A stretch of DNA of 40,744 nucleotides, taken from NCBI GenBank assembly GCA_031292215.1, contig JARLHO010000126.1:1-40744 (forward strand). Reading direction: 5' to 3'. The stretch is from Syntrophobacteraceae bacterium. Its GTDB lineage: Bacteria > Desulfobacterota > Syntrophobacteria > Syntrophobacterales > Syntrophobacteraceae. Positions 33,051 through 40,744 of the stretch are shown here, one piece after another (position 1 is the stretch's first letter; the number at the start of each line of letters is the position of its first letter). Below the pieces are notes generated by a model that worked only from the letters and a program-made list of their open reading frames with translations, had not been told where the DNA came from and did no database searches. The position numbers were made by a program, and so were the translations under genes.

Positions 33051-34576
33051 TGCTCGTGTGGCTGATAGTCATACCCGCTGCGGGCGGACTAATCTCCTGG
33101 ATGGTCGAACGGATAAATCCCGCGTGGCCCAAATATGCGGCCCTGGCTGCCATGGCGGTCGATCTTATCCTTGCGATTGTTTTGGCCTGTAAACCCGCGT
33201 CTTCCAACGCGATCGCCGTTCCCTGGATCCCCCAGTTCGGCATAGCCATCATTTTTTCCTCCGATGGCCTAAGCCGCCTGTTGGTCCTTTTGACGGCATT
33301 CCTTGGTCTTATGGCCGTAGCCTCGGCCTGGACGGAAATAGACGACCGGACCGGTTTTTTCTACTTTAACCTCCTGCTCGCACTGGCGGGCGTAACGGGA
33401 GTTTTTCTCTCCCTTGACCTTTTTCTTTTCTATTTTTTCTGGGAAGTGATGCTCATCCCCATGTATTTGCTTATCGCCATCTGGGGCCACGAAAACCGGG
33501 TCTACGCCTCCACCAAATTCTTTTTGTTCACACAGGCAAGCGGCCTTTTGATGTTTGTGGCCATCCTCGCCCTCTATTTTCTTCACGGCAAAAGCTCAGG
33601 CCATTATACCTTCGACTACAGGCTGCTTCTCGGGACAACCCTTTCGCCTACAGCAGCCCTCTTGCTCATGTCGGGTTTTCTCCTTGCCTTTCTGGTCAAG
33701 CTGCCCGCCGTACCGTTTCACTCCTGGCTGCCCGACGCCCATACGGAAGCGCCGACGGCGGGGAGCCTCATTTTGGCCGGGCTTCTCTTAAAGACTGGAG
33801 CCTACGGTATTTTGCGCTTCGTGCTGCCGCTTTTCGCCTCGGCCGTTCACCATTTCGCACCGATTGCCATGACGCTTGGGGTCGTATCGATTCTCTACGG
33901 CGCGCTGCAGGCCTTCGGGCAAACCGATCTCAAAAGGATGATCGCCTATACGAGCGTTAGCCACATGGGGTTTGTCCTGCTGGGAGCTTTTGCCTGGAAC
34001 CGCCTGGCCCTCTACGGAGTGGTTATGCAGCTCCTCTGCCACGGGATCAGCACCGGGGCGCTCTTTATCCTGGTGGGCGGTTTGCAGCAAAGGCTACACA
34101 CCCGAGACATCGATCGCCTGGGCGGCCTCTGGTCGGCAATGCCGCGCCTGGGAGGCGCCATGATGCTTTTCGCCATGGCATCCCTGGGGCTGCCGGGCCT
34201 TGGTAATTTCATAGGAGAATTCCTGGTGCTCCTGGGGGTCTTTCAGGTCAGCCCGGTTTTGTCCGTTTTGGCCTCGATAGGGTTAATCACTTCCTGCGTC
34301 TACTCGGTGTGGATCGTTCAAAGAACTATTCAAGGCAAAAACCCCAAAGGTTGGAAACCACCCGATCTTTCAGCCAGGGAAACCTCTATCATGGCTGCCA
34401 TGATCGTTTTGATAGTCTGGTTGGGGCTTTTCCCCCAACCGGTCTTTACCGCTGTTCGCCCCTCGATGGAATGGCTGCAGCAAATGTCAAAACCCGCCAT
34501 TAGTCCGCACCGGATCAGCGGCCCGGCGGTCCAAAGCTCCATGCCGCCCGAAGCGGTCCGGAAAGAGACCCCATGA
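33047..34576 (+). CDS. nuoM: NADH-quinone oxidoreductase subunit M
   Basis: A 509-residue antiporter subunit. It keeps FLFYFFWEVMLIPMYLLIAIWG with the conserved Glu, VPFHSWLPDAHTEAPTAGS, TDLKRMIAYTSVSHMG and about 14 transmembrane helices. The start is ATG 33047 overlapping the nuoL TGA (ATGATG; a start at 33050 would drop one Met). The open frame upstream lies inside nuoL and is not used. The 3' end overlaps nuoN by 4 bases. Confidence 0.95.
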   Translation: MMLVWLIVIPAAGGLISWMVERINPAWPKYAALAAMAVDLILAIVLACKPASSNAIAVPWIPQFGIAIIFSSDGLSRLLVLLTAFLGLMAVASAWTEIDDRTGFFYFNLLLALAGVTGVFLSLDLFLFYFFWEVMLIPMYLLIAIWGHENRVYASTKFFLFTQASGLLMFVAILALYFLHGKSSGHYTFDYRLLLGTTLSPTAALLLMSGFLLAFLVKLPAVPFHSWLPDAHTEAPTAGSLILAGLLLKTGAYGILRFVLPLFASAVHHFAPIAMTLGVVSILYGALQAFGQTDLKRMIAYTSVSHMGFVLLGAFAWNRLALYGVVMQLLCHGISTGALFILVGGLQQRLHTRDIDRLGGLWSAMPRLGGAMMLFAMASLGLPGLGNFIGEFLVLLGVFQVSPVLSVLASIGLITSCVYSVWIVQRTIQGKNPKGWKPPDLSARETSIMAAMIVLIVWLGLFPQPVFTAVRPSMEWLQQMSKPAISPHRISGPAVQSSMPPEAVRKETP

Positions 34577-36006
34577 CCCTTACGAGCCTTTTTACCATAG
34601 CACCCCTTATCTGCCTCGGGGCGGCAGCGGTCCTGGTGATGCTTCTAACGGCCGTTCGCCGCACTTACACCGGCGCGGCTGTCCTTTCTCTTATCGGTCT
34701 TGCCGCTGCCTTTGCTACCCTCCCGCTCATGGCCCGCGCAAGCTCGCATCAGTTTTTTTTGCTGATGCTAAACGGCTATTCGGCCTTCTACGCAGGACTT
34801 CTTCTTCTGGCCGCGGCGGCGTGTGTGCTCCTCTCGATCAGCTATGTAAGGAAATATCGGCACAACCGCGAAGAATTTTTCATCCTGATGCTTTTGGCCA
34901 CATTAGGGGCAATAGTTTTGGCCGCATCCAATCACTTCGCCACCTTTTTTTTGGGACTCGAACTGCTAACCGTTTCGCTCTATGCGCTGATCGCCTACCC
35001 GCACCTCCACCAGGGCCATATCGAAGCGGCCATCAAATACCTTGTCCCGGCCTCGGTGTCCTCGGCTTTCCTGCTCTTTGGCATGGCTTTGATCTATAGC
35101 TATTCCGGCCACATGGAAATCGAACGCATCGGTCGCGACCTTCCGGCGGTGCAACTGCATGCCGGATACCGCTGGATGATCGCCGGTCTTTCCATGATGG
35201 TTGTGGGAATCGGTTTTAAACTCGCAGTCGCGCCCTTTCACCTCTGGGCGCCCGATGTCTACCAGGGGGCCCCGGCGCCGGTAACCGCCTTCGTTTCCAC
35301 GGTATCCAAGGGAGCGGTCGTGGCCCTTCTTCTTCGCCTCTTTACGCCCGGGGGCATCCAAACGGCTACTCCCATGTTTATCGTCTTCACCATTATAGCC
35401 GCCGTCAGCATGATAGCCGGAAACCTCCTGGCGCTCCTTCAAAACAACGTAAAACGGATCCTCGCCTATTCTTCGATCGCCCACCTGGGCTATATCCTCG
35501 TTGCGTTTTTGGCGGGCGGGCCAAGAGCGATTGATTCGGTCACTTTTTATCTCATCACCTATTTTATTGCCAACCTGGGTTGTTTTGGAGTGATCACGGT
35601 TCTTTCGAGCCCCGGAAAGGAAATGGAAAGCATAGATGACTACCGGGGGCTATCCCGGCGAAATCCCTGGCTGGCCGGGGTTTTTGCCGTGATGGTGCTC
35701 TCCCTTGCGGGACTACCGTTGACCGCGGGGTTCATCGGCAAGTTCACCCTGGCCCTGGCAGGCGTTGGCGCAGGACTCTGGACCCTGGTGATAATCCTGG
35801 TTCTTACCAGTACGATTGGCCTATACTATTACCTGCGCATCCTGGCCGCATTGTTTGTCGGAGCCCCTGAGCCCAAGGACATGCGGCCCGCGCCTTCCTT
35901 TTCCTTTCCGGATGGAATCGTTTTGGCGATTCTTACCTTTCTGCTCTTCTGGCTGGGAGTGATGCCTGCGCCGATCATCGCGATGATCCAGACGATGGTG
36001 CGCTGA
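34573..36006 (+). CDS. nuoN: NADH-quinone oxidoreductase subunit N
   Basis: A 477-residue antiporter subunit, the last nuo gene. It keeps FFLGLELLTVSLYALIAY (conserved Glu), PFHLWAPDVYQGAPAPVTAFVSTVSKGA and NVKRILAYSSIAHLGYILVAF, with about 14 transmembrane helices. Its length is close to the usual 485. The start is in ATGA with the nuoM stop. The zwf ribosome binding site follows after about 40 bases, so transcription may continue. Confidence 0.95.
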   Translation: MTLTSLFTIAPLICLGAAAVLVMLLTAVRRTYTGAAVLSLIGLAAAFATLPLMARASSHQFFLLMLNGYSAFYAGLLLLAAAACVLLSISYVRKYRHNREEFFILMLLATLGAIVLAASNHFATFFLGLELLTVSLYALIAYPHLHQGHIEAAIKYLVPASVSSAFLLFGMALIYSYSGHMEIERIGRDLPAVQLHAGYRWMIAGLSMMVVGIGFKLAVAPFHLWAPDVYQGAPAPVTAFVSTVSKGAVVALLLRLFTPGGIQTATPMFIVFTIIAAVSMIAGNLLALLQNNVKRILAYSSIAHLGYILVAFLAGGPRAIDSVTFYLITYFIANLGCFGVITVLSSPGKEMESIDDYRGLSRRNPWLAGVFAVMVLSLAGLPLTAGFIGKFTLALAGVGAGLWTLVIILVLTSTIGLYYYLRILAALFVGAPEPKDMRPAPSFSFPDGIVLAILTFLLFWLGVMPAPIIAMIQTMVR

Positions 36007-36056
36007 CCGGGAAGGCAAAAATTTTGACTGTCAACTTCACTGTAAGGAGGCATCTG

Positions 36057-37439
36057 ATGGCGGTCCCAGTTTCGGATACCCTGGTCTTTTTCGGGGCCAC
36101 AGGAGATCTGGCATACAAGCAGATATTTCCCTCGCTCTACGGGCTAATCCGGGAAGGATTCGATTTGCCGGTCATCGGGGTATCTCTTGACGGGTCCATC
36201 GAGAGGCTTAGGGAGCGCGCAGGGGAAAGCCTGGAGCACCATGGCCTTACGGATAAGGGGGCTTCTGAAAAACTTATGGAACTTTTGCGCGCCGTTCGGG
36301 GAGACTATGGCGACCCGGCGACCTTTGAACGGCTGCGAAAGGAGATGGGGGAGGCGAAAAGGCCCCTCCATTACCTGGCCATCCACCCGACGATGTTTGC
36401 CCGGGTGGTGGAGGGGCTGGCGGGGTCGGGATGTGTCGAAAACGCCAGGGTGGTGCTCGAAAAGCCCTTCGGCCGGGATCTGGCTTCGGCGCGGGAGCTA
36501 AATGATATTCTTCACGACCACTTTCCGGAAGAGGCGATATTTCGTATCGATCACTACCTGGGGAAGGAACCGGTCCAGAATATCCTCTACACGCGCTTTG
36601 CCAACCCGGTTTTTGAGCCGATCTGGAACCATCACTACGTGCGCAGTATCCAGATCACCATGGCCGAAGAGTTCGGCGTGGAGGGACGAGGGAAGTTCTA
36701 CGAGGAAGCGGGCGCAATTCGCGATGTTTTGCAAAACCACATGCTCCAGATCCTCGCGGCCCTGACCATGGATCCGCCCGTTGGAGGCGACCACGAAGCG
36801 GTCCGGGATGAAAAGGGCCGCTTGTTTAAGGCTATCCGCCCTCTTACGCCGGCCGATGTTGTGCGGGGGCAGTTTGACGGCTACCTGTCCGAACCAGGGG
36901 TTCGCTCCGGCTCAACGGTGGAAACATTTGCAACCGTTAAGCTGGCGATCGAAAACTGGCGTTGGGCAGGAGTTCCGATCTTCATACGGTGCGGCAAAAA
37001 GTTGCCCCTTACCGTGACAGAGATCCTGGTCGAGTACAAGCGTCCGCCCCGGGAGACCTTCGGGGAGATCGTGCCGGTCGCCTCCAGCCATGTCCGTATA
37101 CGTATCAGTCCGGACATCACCATGTCGATGGGACTGCGATTGAAAAAACCGGGAGAGCGGATGGCCGGCCAAGACGTTGAGCTGACCTTCGTGCGCCAGG
37201 CAGCAGATGACATGCCGGCTTATCAGCGCCTGCTGGGAGACGCCATGCACGGATCTTCGGAGCTTTTTGCCCGCCAGGACAGCATCGAAGCCCAGTGGCG
37301 GGTGGTGGACGCAGTCCTTGGAAACGTTACGCCCCTGTATTCTTACCGGCCGGGGAGCTGGGGACCGGAGGAAGCCTACCAGCTCATCGGAAAACACGGA
37401 CCCTGGCATAACCCCCGCCCCCCGGAAGGCAAACCATGA
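36057..37439 (+). CDS. zwf: Glucose-6-phosphate 1-dehydrogenase
   Basis: A 460-residue enzyme of the oxidative pentose phosphate pathway: glucose-6-phosphate plus NADP+ gives 6-phosphogluconolactone plus NADPH. The Rossmann motif FFGATGDLA (residues 11-19) binds the cofactor, and the active-site signature RIDHYLGKE (163-171) contains the catalytic Asp-His pair and substrate Lys. AAGGAGG seven to eight bases before ATG 36057 fixes the start. It lies 50 bases after nuoN on the same strand and overlaps the HAD gene by 4 bases. No gnd or pgl is present. It is slightly shorter than most Zwf (about 490). Confidence 0.93.
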   Translation: MAVPVSDTLVFFGATGDLAYKQIFPSLYGLIREGFDLPVIGVSLDGSIERLRERAGESLEHHGLTDKGASEKLMELLRAVRGDYGDPATFERLRKEMGEAKRPLHYLAIHPTMFARVVEGLAGSGCVENARVVLEKPFGRDLASARELNDILHDHFPEEAIFRIDHYLGKEPVQNILYTRFANPVFEPIWNHHYVRSIQITMAEEFGVEGRGKFYEEAGAIRDVLQNHMLQILAALTMDPPVGGDHEAVRDEKGRLFKAIRPLTPADVVRGQFDGYLSEPGVRSGSTVETFATVKLAIENWRWAGVPIFIRCGKKLPLTVTEILVEYKRPPRETFGEIVPVASSHVRIRISPDITMSMGLRLKKPGERMAGQDVELTFVRQAADDMPAYQRLLGDAMHGSSELFARQDSIEAQWRVVDAVLGNVTPLYSYRPGSWGPEEAYQLIGKHGPWHNPRPPEGKP

Positions 37440-38113
37440 CCAAAACCCATGACATCGTGTTTCTGTTCGACGTAGACAATACGCTTCTGGATAACGATCG
37501 CGTGGAACAAGATATGCACCGCCATTTTGGCACTTTTTTAAGCCCCGGGGCCCGCGACCGATTTTTTGCGATTTTCGAAGAACTGCGCACGGAACTTGGC
37601 TATGCCGATTACCTCGGGGCCCTCGAACGGTACCGGCTAGAAGCCTTGTGCGACCCAAGGGTCTTAAAAATATCCAGCTGGCTCGTGGACTATCCCTTTG
37701 CCCAGCGCCTCTACCCCAATTCCCTGGACGCCGTTATGCACGTGCGCAGGTGGGGTACGCCGGTGATTTTATCGGACGGAGATGCGGTCTTTCAGCCTCG
37801 AAAGGTCGAAAGAGCCGGCTTATGGGATCTCTTCGAGGACCGAGTGCTTATCTATGTCCACAAGGAGGAGATGTTGGAAGACGTGGAAAGGCACTATCCC
37901 GGCCGCCGTTATGTGATGGTAGACGATAAGCTGCGCCTTCTTGCCGCCATAAAAAAGATATGGGAAAACCGTGTTACCACCGTCTTTGTAAGACAGGGCC
38001 GGTATGCCCACACCCCGGGGCTACTTGACCTCTATCCGCCCGCAGACATCGACCTGGAAAATATCCGCGGCCTCCTTGCCTACGATCGCGATGCCTTGCT
38101 GATAAAGCCGTAG
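37436..38113 (+). CDS. HAD-superfamily hydrolase
   Basis: A 225-residue HAD phosphatase. Motif I FLFDVDNTLLDND holds the nucleophile Asp and acid/base Asp, motif II is VILSDGD, a conserved Lys lies near the PRKVERAGL region, and motif IV is YVMVDDKLRLL. A helical cap with LGYADYLGALERYR lies between motifs I and II (C1 cap). The substrate is unknown; a sugar phosphate is plausible from the coupling to zwf (ATGA overlap at 37436-37439). No clear terminator was found after its stop. Confidence 0.82.
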   Translation: MTKTHDIVFLFDVDNTLLDNDRVEQDMHRHFGTFLSPGARDRFFAIFEELRTELGYADYLGALERYRLEALCDPRVLKISSWLVDYPFAQRLYPNSLDAVMHVRRWGTPVILSDGDAVFQPRKVERAGLWDLFEDRVLIYVHKEEMLEDVERHYPGRRYVMVDDKLRLLAAIKKIWENRVTTVFVRQGRYAHTPGLLDLYPPADIDLENIRGLLAYDRDALLIKP

Positions 38114-38516
38114 GAGCACGCTCCCCAAGGCTCACCGCCCCGGCAACCCCCATCGGAATGATCGCACCGCGAATCCACCGTCTTGTCCGGTTTTTACCAG
38201 CGTCTTGTATCTTATGTAAACTGCTGCCATTCTGATTTTTTCCCGTGGCGATCAAGTCGAAACGAATGATATCCTTTCATTGGGGACATAGATGCTCATG
38301 GCTATATTTTTCACCCTCGGATAGTTTATAGCTCAATACGGGGCCATGCAGCCAGAGATTTAACGGCAGGCCATTGTTGCGGGTGTCTCTGGCCGGAGGG
38401 GCCTTGCGTCATCTGTCAAAGCGCTTTCCCGAAGAGCCTTGCGCCACCGGGAGACTGCCGGCCTTCGCGCGAGAGAAAGAGGCACAGGGGCCGGACAGCA
38501 TGATCATCGCTCATTC
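38114..38516. other. Intergenic region after the nuo-zwf operon
   Basis: No gene was recognised in about 400 bases. Weak complementary stretches occur, but no hairpin followed by a T tract was found, so the operon terminator is not located. Confidence 0.4.
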
Positions 38517-38895
38517 TCAGGCAGCGGAGTCTTCTGAAGAATAGGGCTCTATAAGGATTTCTGCCGGAATGCCCAAACCAGCATGAAGCTTCCGGATCAT
38601 ACCGATTGTGAGCGGACGCTTTCGATTCAGGCTCTCGGAAACACGCGCCCGCCCGCCGATGAATTGCTCAAGGTCCCGGCGGGAGAGTCCGCGGCTCTCA
38701 ACATAGTAGAGAATAGCTTCAACCGGGTCCGGCAGTGGAATAATGTAGTGTTATTCTTCGAAGGCTTCGATAGAGGGTAACCAGCACCTCCAGTCGGTCC
38801 CCTTCCGGAGTACCAGGCATGAAATCAAAGAGGCGTTCTACTTCTTCCATTGCCGCTCTGTAATCAGCTTCTGTTTTTATAGGCTTAATTTCCAT
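38517..38895 (-). pseudogene. higA: HigA-type antitoxin with frameshift and nonsense lesion
   Basis: On the minus strand from ATG (38893-38895) the sequence reads MEIKPIKTEADYRAAMEEVE, then LFDFMPGTPEGDRLEVLVTL, the N-terminus of a HigA/XRE antitoxin. Near 38770 one extra base shifts the frame. In the next frame IEAFEE is followed by a TAA, then HYIIPLPDPVEAILYYVESRGL, SRRDLEQFIGGRARVSESLN and RKRPLTIGMIRKLHAGLGIP, the HTH domain, ending at TGA 38517-38519. The 379-bp length fits a one-base insertion. No higB toxin is present upstream; the IS66 fragment occupies that position. Confidence 0.82.
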
Positions 38896-38929
38896 AGCAC
38901 GAGACTCCAGTCAGACAGTGGCAGCATCG

Positions 38930-38955
38930 ATCCTGTTATATTCTTGAAAAATCAT
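38930..38955 (-). pseudogene. tnpB: First codons of IS66 tnpB, truncated
   Basis: An ATG (38953-38955) overlaps the tnpA stop as ATGA and reads MIFQEYNRI, matching the usual IS66 TnpB start. The similarity stops at about 38930, where the upstream sequence of the higA remnant begins. This marks the truncation junction. Confidence 0.6.
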
Positions 38956-39278
38956 ATCCGCCCCAATACACGCACGACCCGCTCTAGATCATCGCAATCA
39001 AATCCCTTGCCGATTTCGATCCGGTAGTGTTGGTCAACGACAAGGCAAAGTTGAGGATGGGGTTGGAAGACGGGAACGGGGAAAGATTTTGGCAACAGCA
39101 GTTCCACTAAGGCGGGTGCATTGCTGGGCTTTGTGTTCCTATTCCAAGACCGAAAGCTGCTTAAACCGATCTTGTTTATCCTACAATACTCAACCTGGCT
39201 AAGTCCGGAGCTATTCCATCGAGTTAAGTTCTCTTCCCGGAAACGCTGTTTTCCAGATCGACTAAGATGGCTCTTCAT
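38952..39278 (-). CDS. tnpA: IS66-family accessory protein TnpA
   Basis: A 108-residue protein. LTRWNSSGLSQVEYCRINKIGLSSF is the IS66 TnpA helix-turn-helix region, and the C-terminus has RIEIGKGFDCDDLERVVRVL, the family's closing motif. It appears full length, but tnpB is cut after nine codons and tnpC is absent, so the element cannot transpose. It reads on the minus strand toward the higA remnant. Confidence 0.75.
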   Translation of the reverse strand: MKSHLSRSGKQRFREENLTRWNSSGLSQVEYCRINKIGLSSFRSWNRNTKPSNAPALVELLLPKSFPVPVFQPHPQLCLVVDQHYRIEIGKGFDCDDLERVVRVLGRI

Positions 39279-39833
39279 GCCCGACCTCCTGGTGTATTTT
39301 CAGAAGATCATGGCAGACGGGAGCTTTGCTTACAAGATGGGGTTCCCCGTTCGCTTACGAAATGGCAAAGGGCAGCGGCGGGGATAAGCGCCAGGAATAC
39401 GGTGCTTTCTTTATCGCCAACTTGATCGAGGAGCGGGTGGGATTCGCCGGCATCGTCGATTCGGTGACCGCGGGAGTTGAGCAGGAAAATGGTCTGTCCG
39501 TTGGGGAGTATTTCCTCTACGCCGTATTGGTATGCATACGGAATTATTGAGCCGATATTCCAATTTGCGGCCTATTTTCGTATTGCTTGCCGCCGGCTGG
39601 ACGGAAGCCAGATACCGCCACTTTGGCGTATGCCGTTGGAACGGGTGGCTGTCAATGAAAGAATCGCAGCACCCTTTATCGCGGCATCAGCATATGCTTG
39701 GCGGCACCGAAAATACCGGCAACGGACCCGGCGCTTAAAACATATTTGGGGAATGGAAACAGTCTCAGGCCGAAATTGCGTTGCAGTGCTCGTGCCTGCG
39801 CATTGACACCGGTGCTGGTTGATATAGAATTGA
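39279..39833. other. Decayed IS region between IS66 tnpA and the TA pair
   Basis: Apart from the transposase fragment at 39377-39550, no gene was recognised. Frames after 39550 show no family signature I could name. Terminal inverted repeats were not found. Confidence 0.4.
39377..39550 (+). pseudogene. N-terminal fragment of an IS4/IS1634-like transposase
   Basis: The frame reads YGAFFIANLIEERVGFAGIVD then GLSVGEYFLYAVL, resembling the DUF4277-like N-terminal block of IS1634-type transposases (LGLxxIID ... SxGEAxxALxLN). It stops at 39550; a neighbouring frame continues IIEPIFQ, suggesting a frameshift. The DDE catalytic domain is missing. Family assignment is tentative. Confidence 0.5.
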
Positions 39834-39851
39834 TTGGTGGAAGGAGTCGCA

Positions 39852-40058
39852 ATGAATGTGCTTGAAATCAAAAAAATGAGCAGGATTGAGCGCTTGCAGG
39901 CAATAGAGGCGCTTTGGAATTCGCTCCTCGATGAGGAAGCCGAGGTCGTATCCCCGGAATGGCATCGGGATATTCTCGAGGAAAGAAAAAGAAAGATCGA
40001 AAGCGGCCAGGCGGAATTCATTTCCCTCGAGAGATTGAGGGGCAGCCGTAAATCATGA
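39852..40058 (+). CDS. Addiction-module antitoxin (PF09720/TIGR02574 type)
   Basis: A 68-residue protein from ATG 39852: MNVLEIKKMSRIERLQAIEALWNSLL, then SPEWHRDILEERKRKIESGQAEF. This is the typical 'putative addiction module component' pattern (LSxxERLxLxExLWDSL ... PEWHxxxLxxR). Such antitoxins pair with ParE/RelE toxins. GGAAGGAG lies about seven bases upstream. The stop overlaps the toxin ATG by 4 bases (ATGA at 40055-40058). Confidence 0.85.
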   Translation: MNVLEIKKMSRIERLQAIEALWNSLLDEEAEVVSPEWHRDILEERKRKIESGQAEFISLERLRGSRKS

Positions 40059-40364
40059 AACTCAAGGATGTCGTCGTATTAAAAGAAGCCGTCGATGACC
40101 TCAACGATAGCAAAGCTTTCTATGAGCAAAATGAGTCGGGCCTTGGCGAATACTTCTGGGATAGCCTGCTTGCCGATATTGAATCCTTGGCGATACATGC
40201 CGGCGTTCACGTAAGAGAACATGGTTTTGTATCGAATGCTTTCGAAACGGTTTCCCTACGCGGTTTACTACGAAATTGTCGATAAAACTGCTTATATAAT
40301 TGCGGTTCTGCCCATGCGCCGCAATCCGGCATGGATCAAAACCAGGCTGCGAAAAAACAGCTAA
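40055..40364 (+). pseudogene. ParE/RelE-family toxin with a one-base frameshift
   Basis: From ATG 40055 the frame reads LKEAVDDLNDSKAFYEQNESGLGEYFWDSLLADIESL, the ParE/RelE helical hairpin, up to EHGF at about 40221. There one extra base shifts the frame. The other frame continues YRMLSKRFPYAVYYEIVDKT, then IIAVLPMRRNPAWIKTRL and TAA at 40362-40364, the conserved C-terminal strands. The total length of 310 bases equals 103 codons plus one. The uncorrected product would be 76 residues and lack the catalytic strands. Pseudogene or single-base sequencing error. Confidence 0.85.
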
Positions 40365-40431
40365 AGGCGGTATTAAAATTTTAGAATTCAACATACCTTG
40401 CCAACATCTTGATTCAACAGAAAGTCAGATA

Positions 40432-40505
40432 CCTCCGGCAAAGCCGGAGGCCTGAAAAACCGTGGACCGCTCAAAGCGGTTGTAAACCGTTGACCACCTG
40501 AAGTT
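40432..40505. repeat. Hairpins at the right end of the IS200/IS605 element
   Basis: CCTCCGGC-AAA-GCCGGAGG (40432-40450) is a perfect 8-bp hairpin. ACCGCTCAAAGCGGT (40466-40480) and ACCACCTGAAGTTGGT (about 40494-40508, one mismatch) follow. Subterminal hairpins are what Y1 transposases of the IS200/IS605 family recognise. The element end probably lies near 40430. Confidence 0.6.
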
Positions 40506-40510
40506 GGTGA

Positions 40511-40744
40511 CTACCCGAACAGGTTTAGCTGGTCCAGTCGGCGATCCTCTGCCTCCTGATTCCTAATATATTGGCGGATAACCTGCTCATCCCTTCCCAC
40601 CGTGGAAACGAAATATCCTCCGGCCCAGAAACTTTGACCAGTAAATCCTTTCTTTTTCCCAAGAAAGCTCCTGGCGATGTGAATAGCGCTCTTCCCCTTG
40701 ATGTAGCCAACCACCTGAGAAACTCCGTACTTGGGTGGAATGGA
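40511..40744 (-). CDS. tnpA: IS200/IS605-family Y1 transposase TnpA (partial, C-terminal)
   Basis: A minus-strand frame open to the window edge and ending at TAG 40511-40513. It shows PPKYGVSQVVGYIKGKSAI, IARSFLGKKKGFTGQSFWAG then GYFVSTVGRDEQVIRQYIRNQE. The last block carries the catalytic Tyr in the helix (IRQYIRNQ), and SFWAxGYFVSTVG is a family signature. TnpA relaxases move single-stranded DNA by transesterification. About 75 of the usual 140 residues are in the window; the HUH motif lies outside. The visible part has no lesion. Confidence 0.88.
   Translation of the reverse strand, partial: SIPPKYGVSQVVGYIKGKSAIHIARSFLGKKKGFTGQSFWAGGYFVSTVGRDEQVIRQYIRNQEAEDRRLDQLNLFG

Noticed and set aside
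1-40744. tRNA, rRNA or riboswitch genes
   Set aside because: No T-loop-like GGTTCGA(A/T)TCC with a matching acceptor stem, no rRNA motif and no recognisable riboswitch core was found by eye; a covariance-model scan could overturn this.

Overview
The window reads as a chromosome segment of an anaerobic Desulfobacterota/deltaproteobacterial organism, perhaps near Syntrophobacterales. The pointers are a complete NADH:quinone oxidoreductase (nuo) operon with a fused nuoCD, an RpoH-like sigma factor, a NifV-type homocitrate synthase behind a sigma-54 promoter, an MglA/Roadblock signalling cluster, and abundant palindromic intergenic repeats and decayed insertion sequences. The taxonomic placement is inference from gene content; no rRNA or tRNA gene was seen.

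Left edge (1-4464): an accessory zone. It holds a transposase tail, a HicB antitoxin followed by a HicA toxin with an internal stop, a decayed histidine phosphatase, an intact rpoH-like gene with a strong terminator, a small secreted Gly/Asn-rich protein, and about 1.2 kb of repeats with an IS110 transposase remnant.

4465-9871: five co-directional genes that look like one signalling operon. They encode a pentapeptide-repeat protein with a DUF4388/PATAN tail, a Roadblock/LC7 protein, an MglA-like small GTPase, an unrecognised protein with a three-times repeated acidic segment, and a TPR-pseudokinase protein. This is the best candidate for an undescribed system.

9872-20109: a palindromic repeat nest, nifV with a sigma-54 promoter, and a minus-strand pair resembling the AmgK/MurU sugar kinase and nucleotidyltransferase. 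Then come an aldehyde dehydrogenase with a small partner ORF, a second pentapeptide protein, a Mop-domain protein, a decayed duplicate of the aldehyde dehydrogenase 3' end and its partner, and a GAF fragment translationally coupled to a response regulator inside a 49-bp inverted repeat. A tandem array of palindromic 22-bp units lies upstream of nuoA.

20110-38113: nuoA, a CBS-domain gene, nuoB, CD, E, F, G, H, I, J, K, L, M, N, then zwf (glucose-6-phosphate dehydrogenase) and a HAD phosphatase, all on the plus strand and mostly overlapping or closely spaced. They would form a proton-pumping complex I with its NADH module. The I/J, J/K and K/L gaps each carry a GAAGCGG-type hairpin repeat, and the J/K gap also holds a 217-bp MITE-like element and a 44-bp duplication of the nuoJ/nuoK junction.

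Right edge (38114-40744): a second decayed zone with a HigA-type antitoxin pseudogene abutting a truncated IS66 unit, a transposase fragment, an antitoxin with a frameshifted ParE/RelE toxin, and an IS200/IS605 transposase running off the window.
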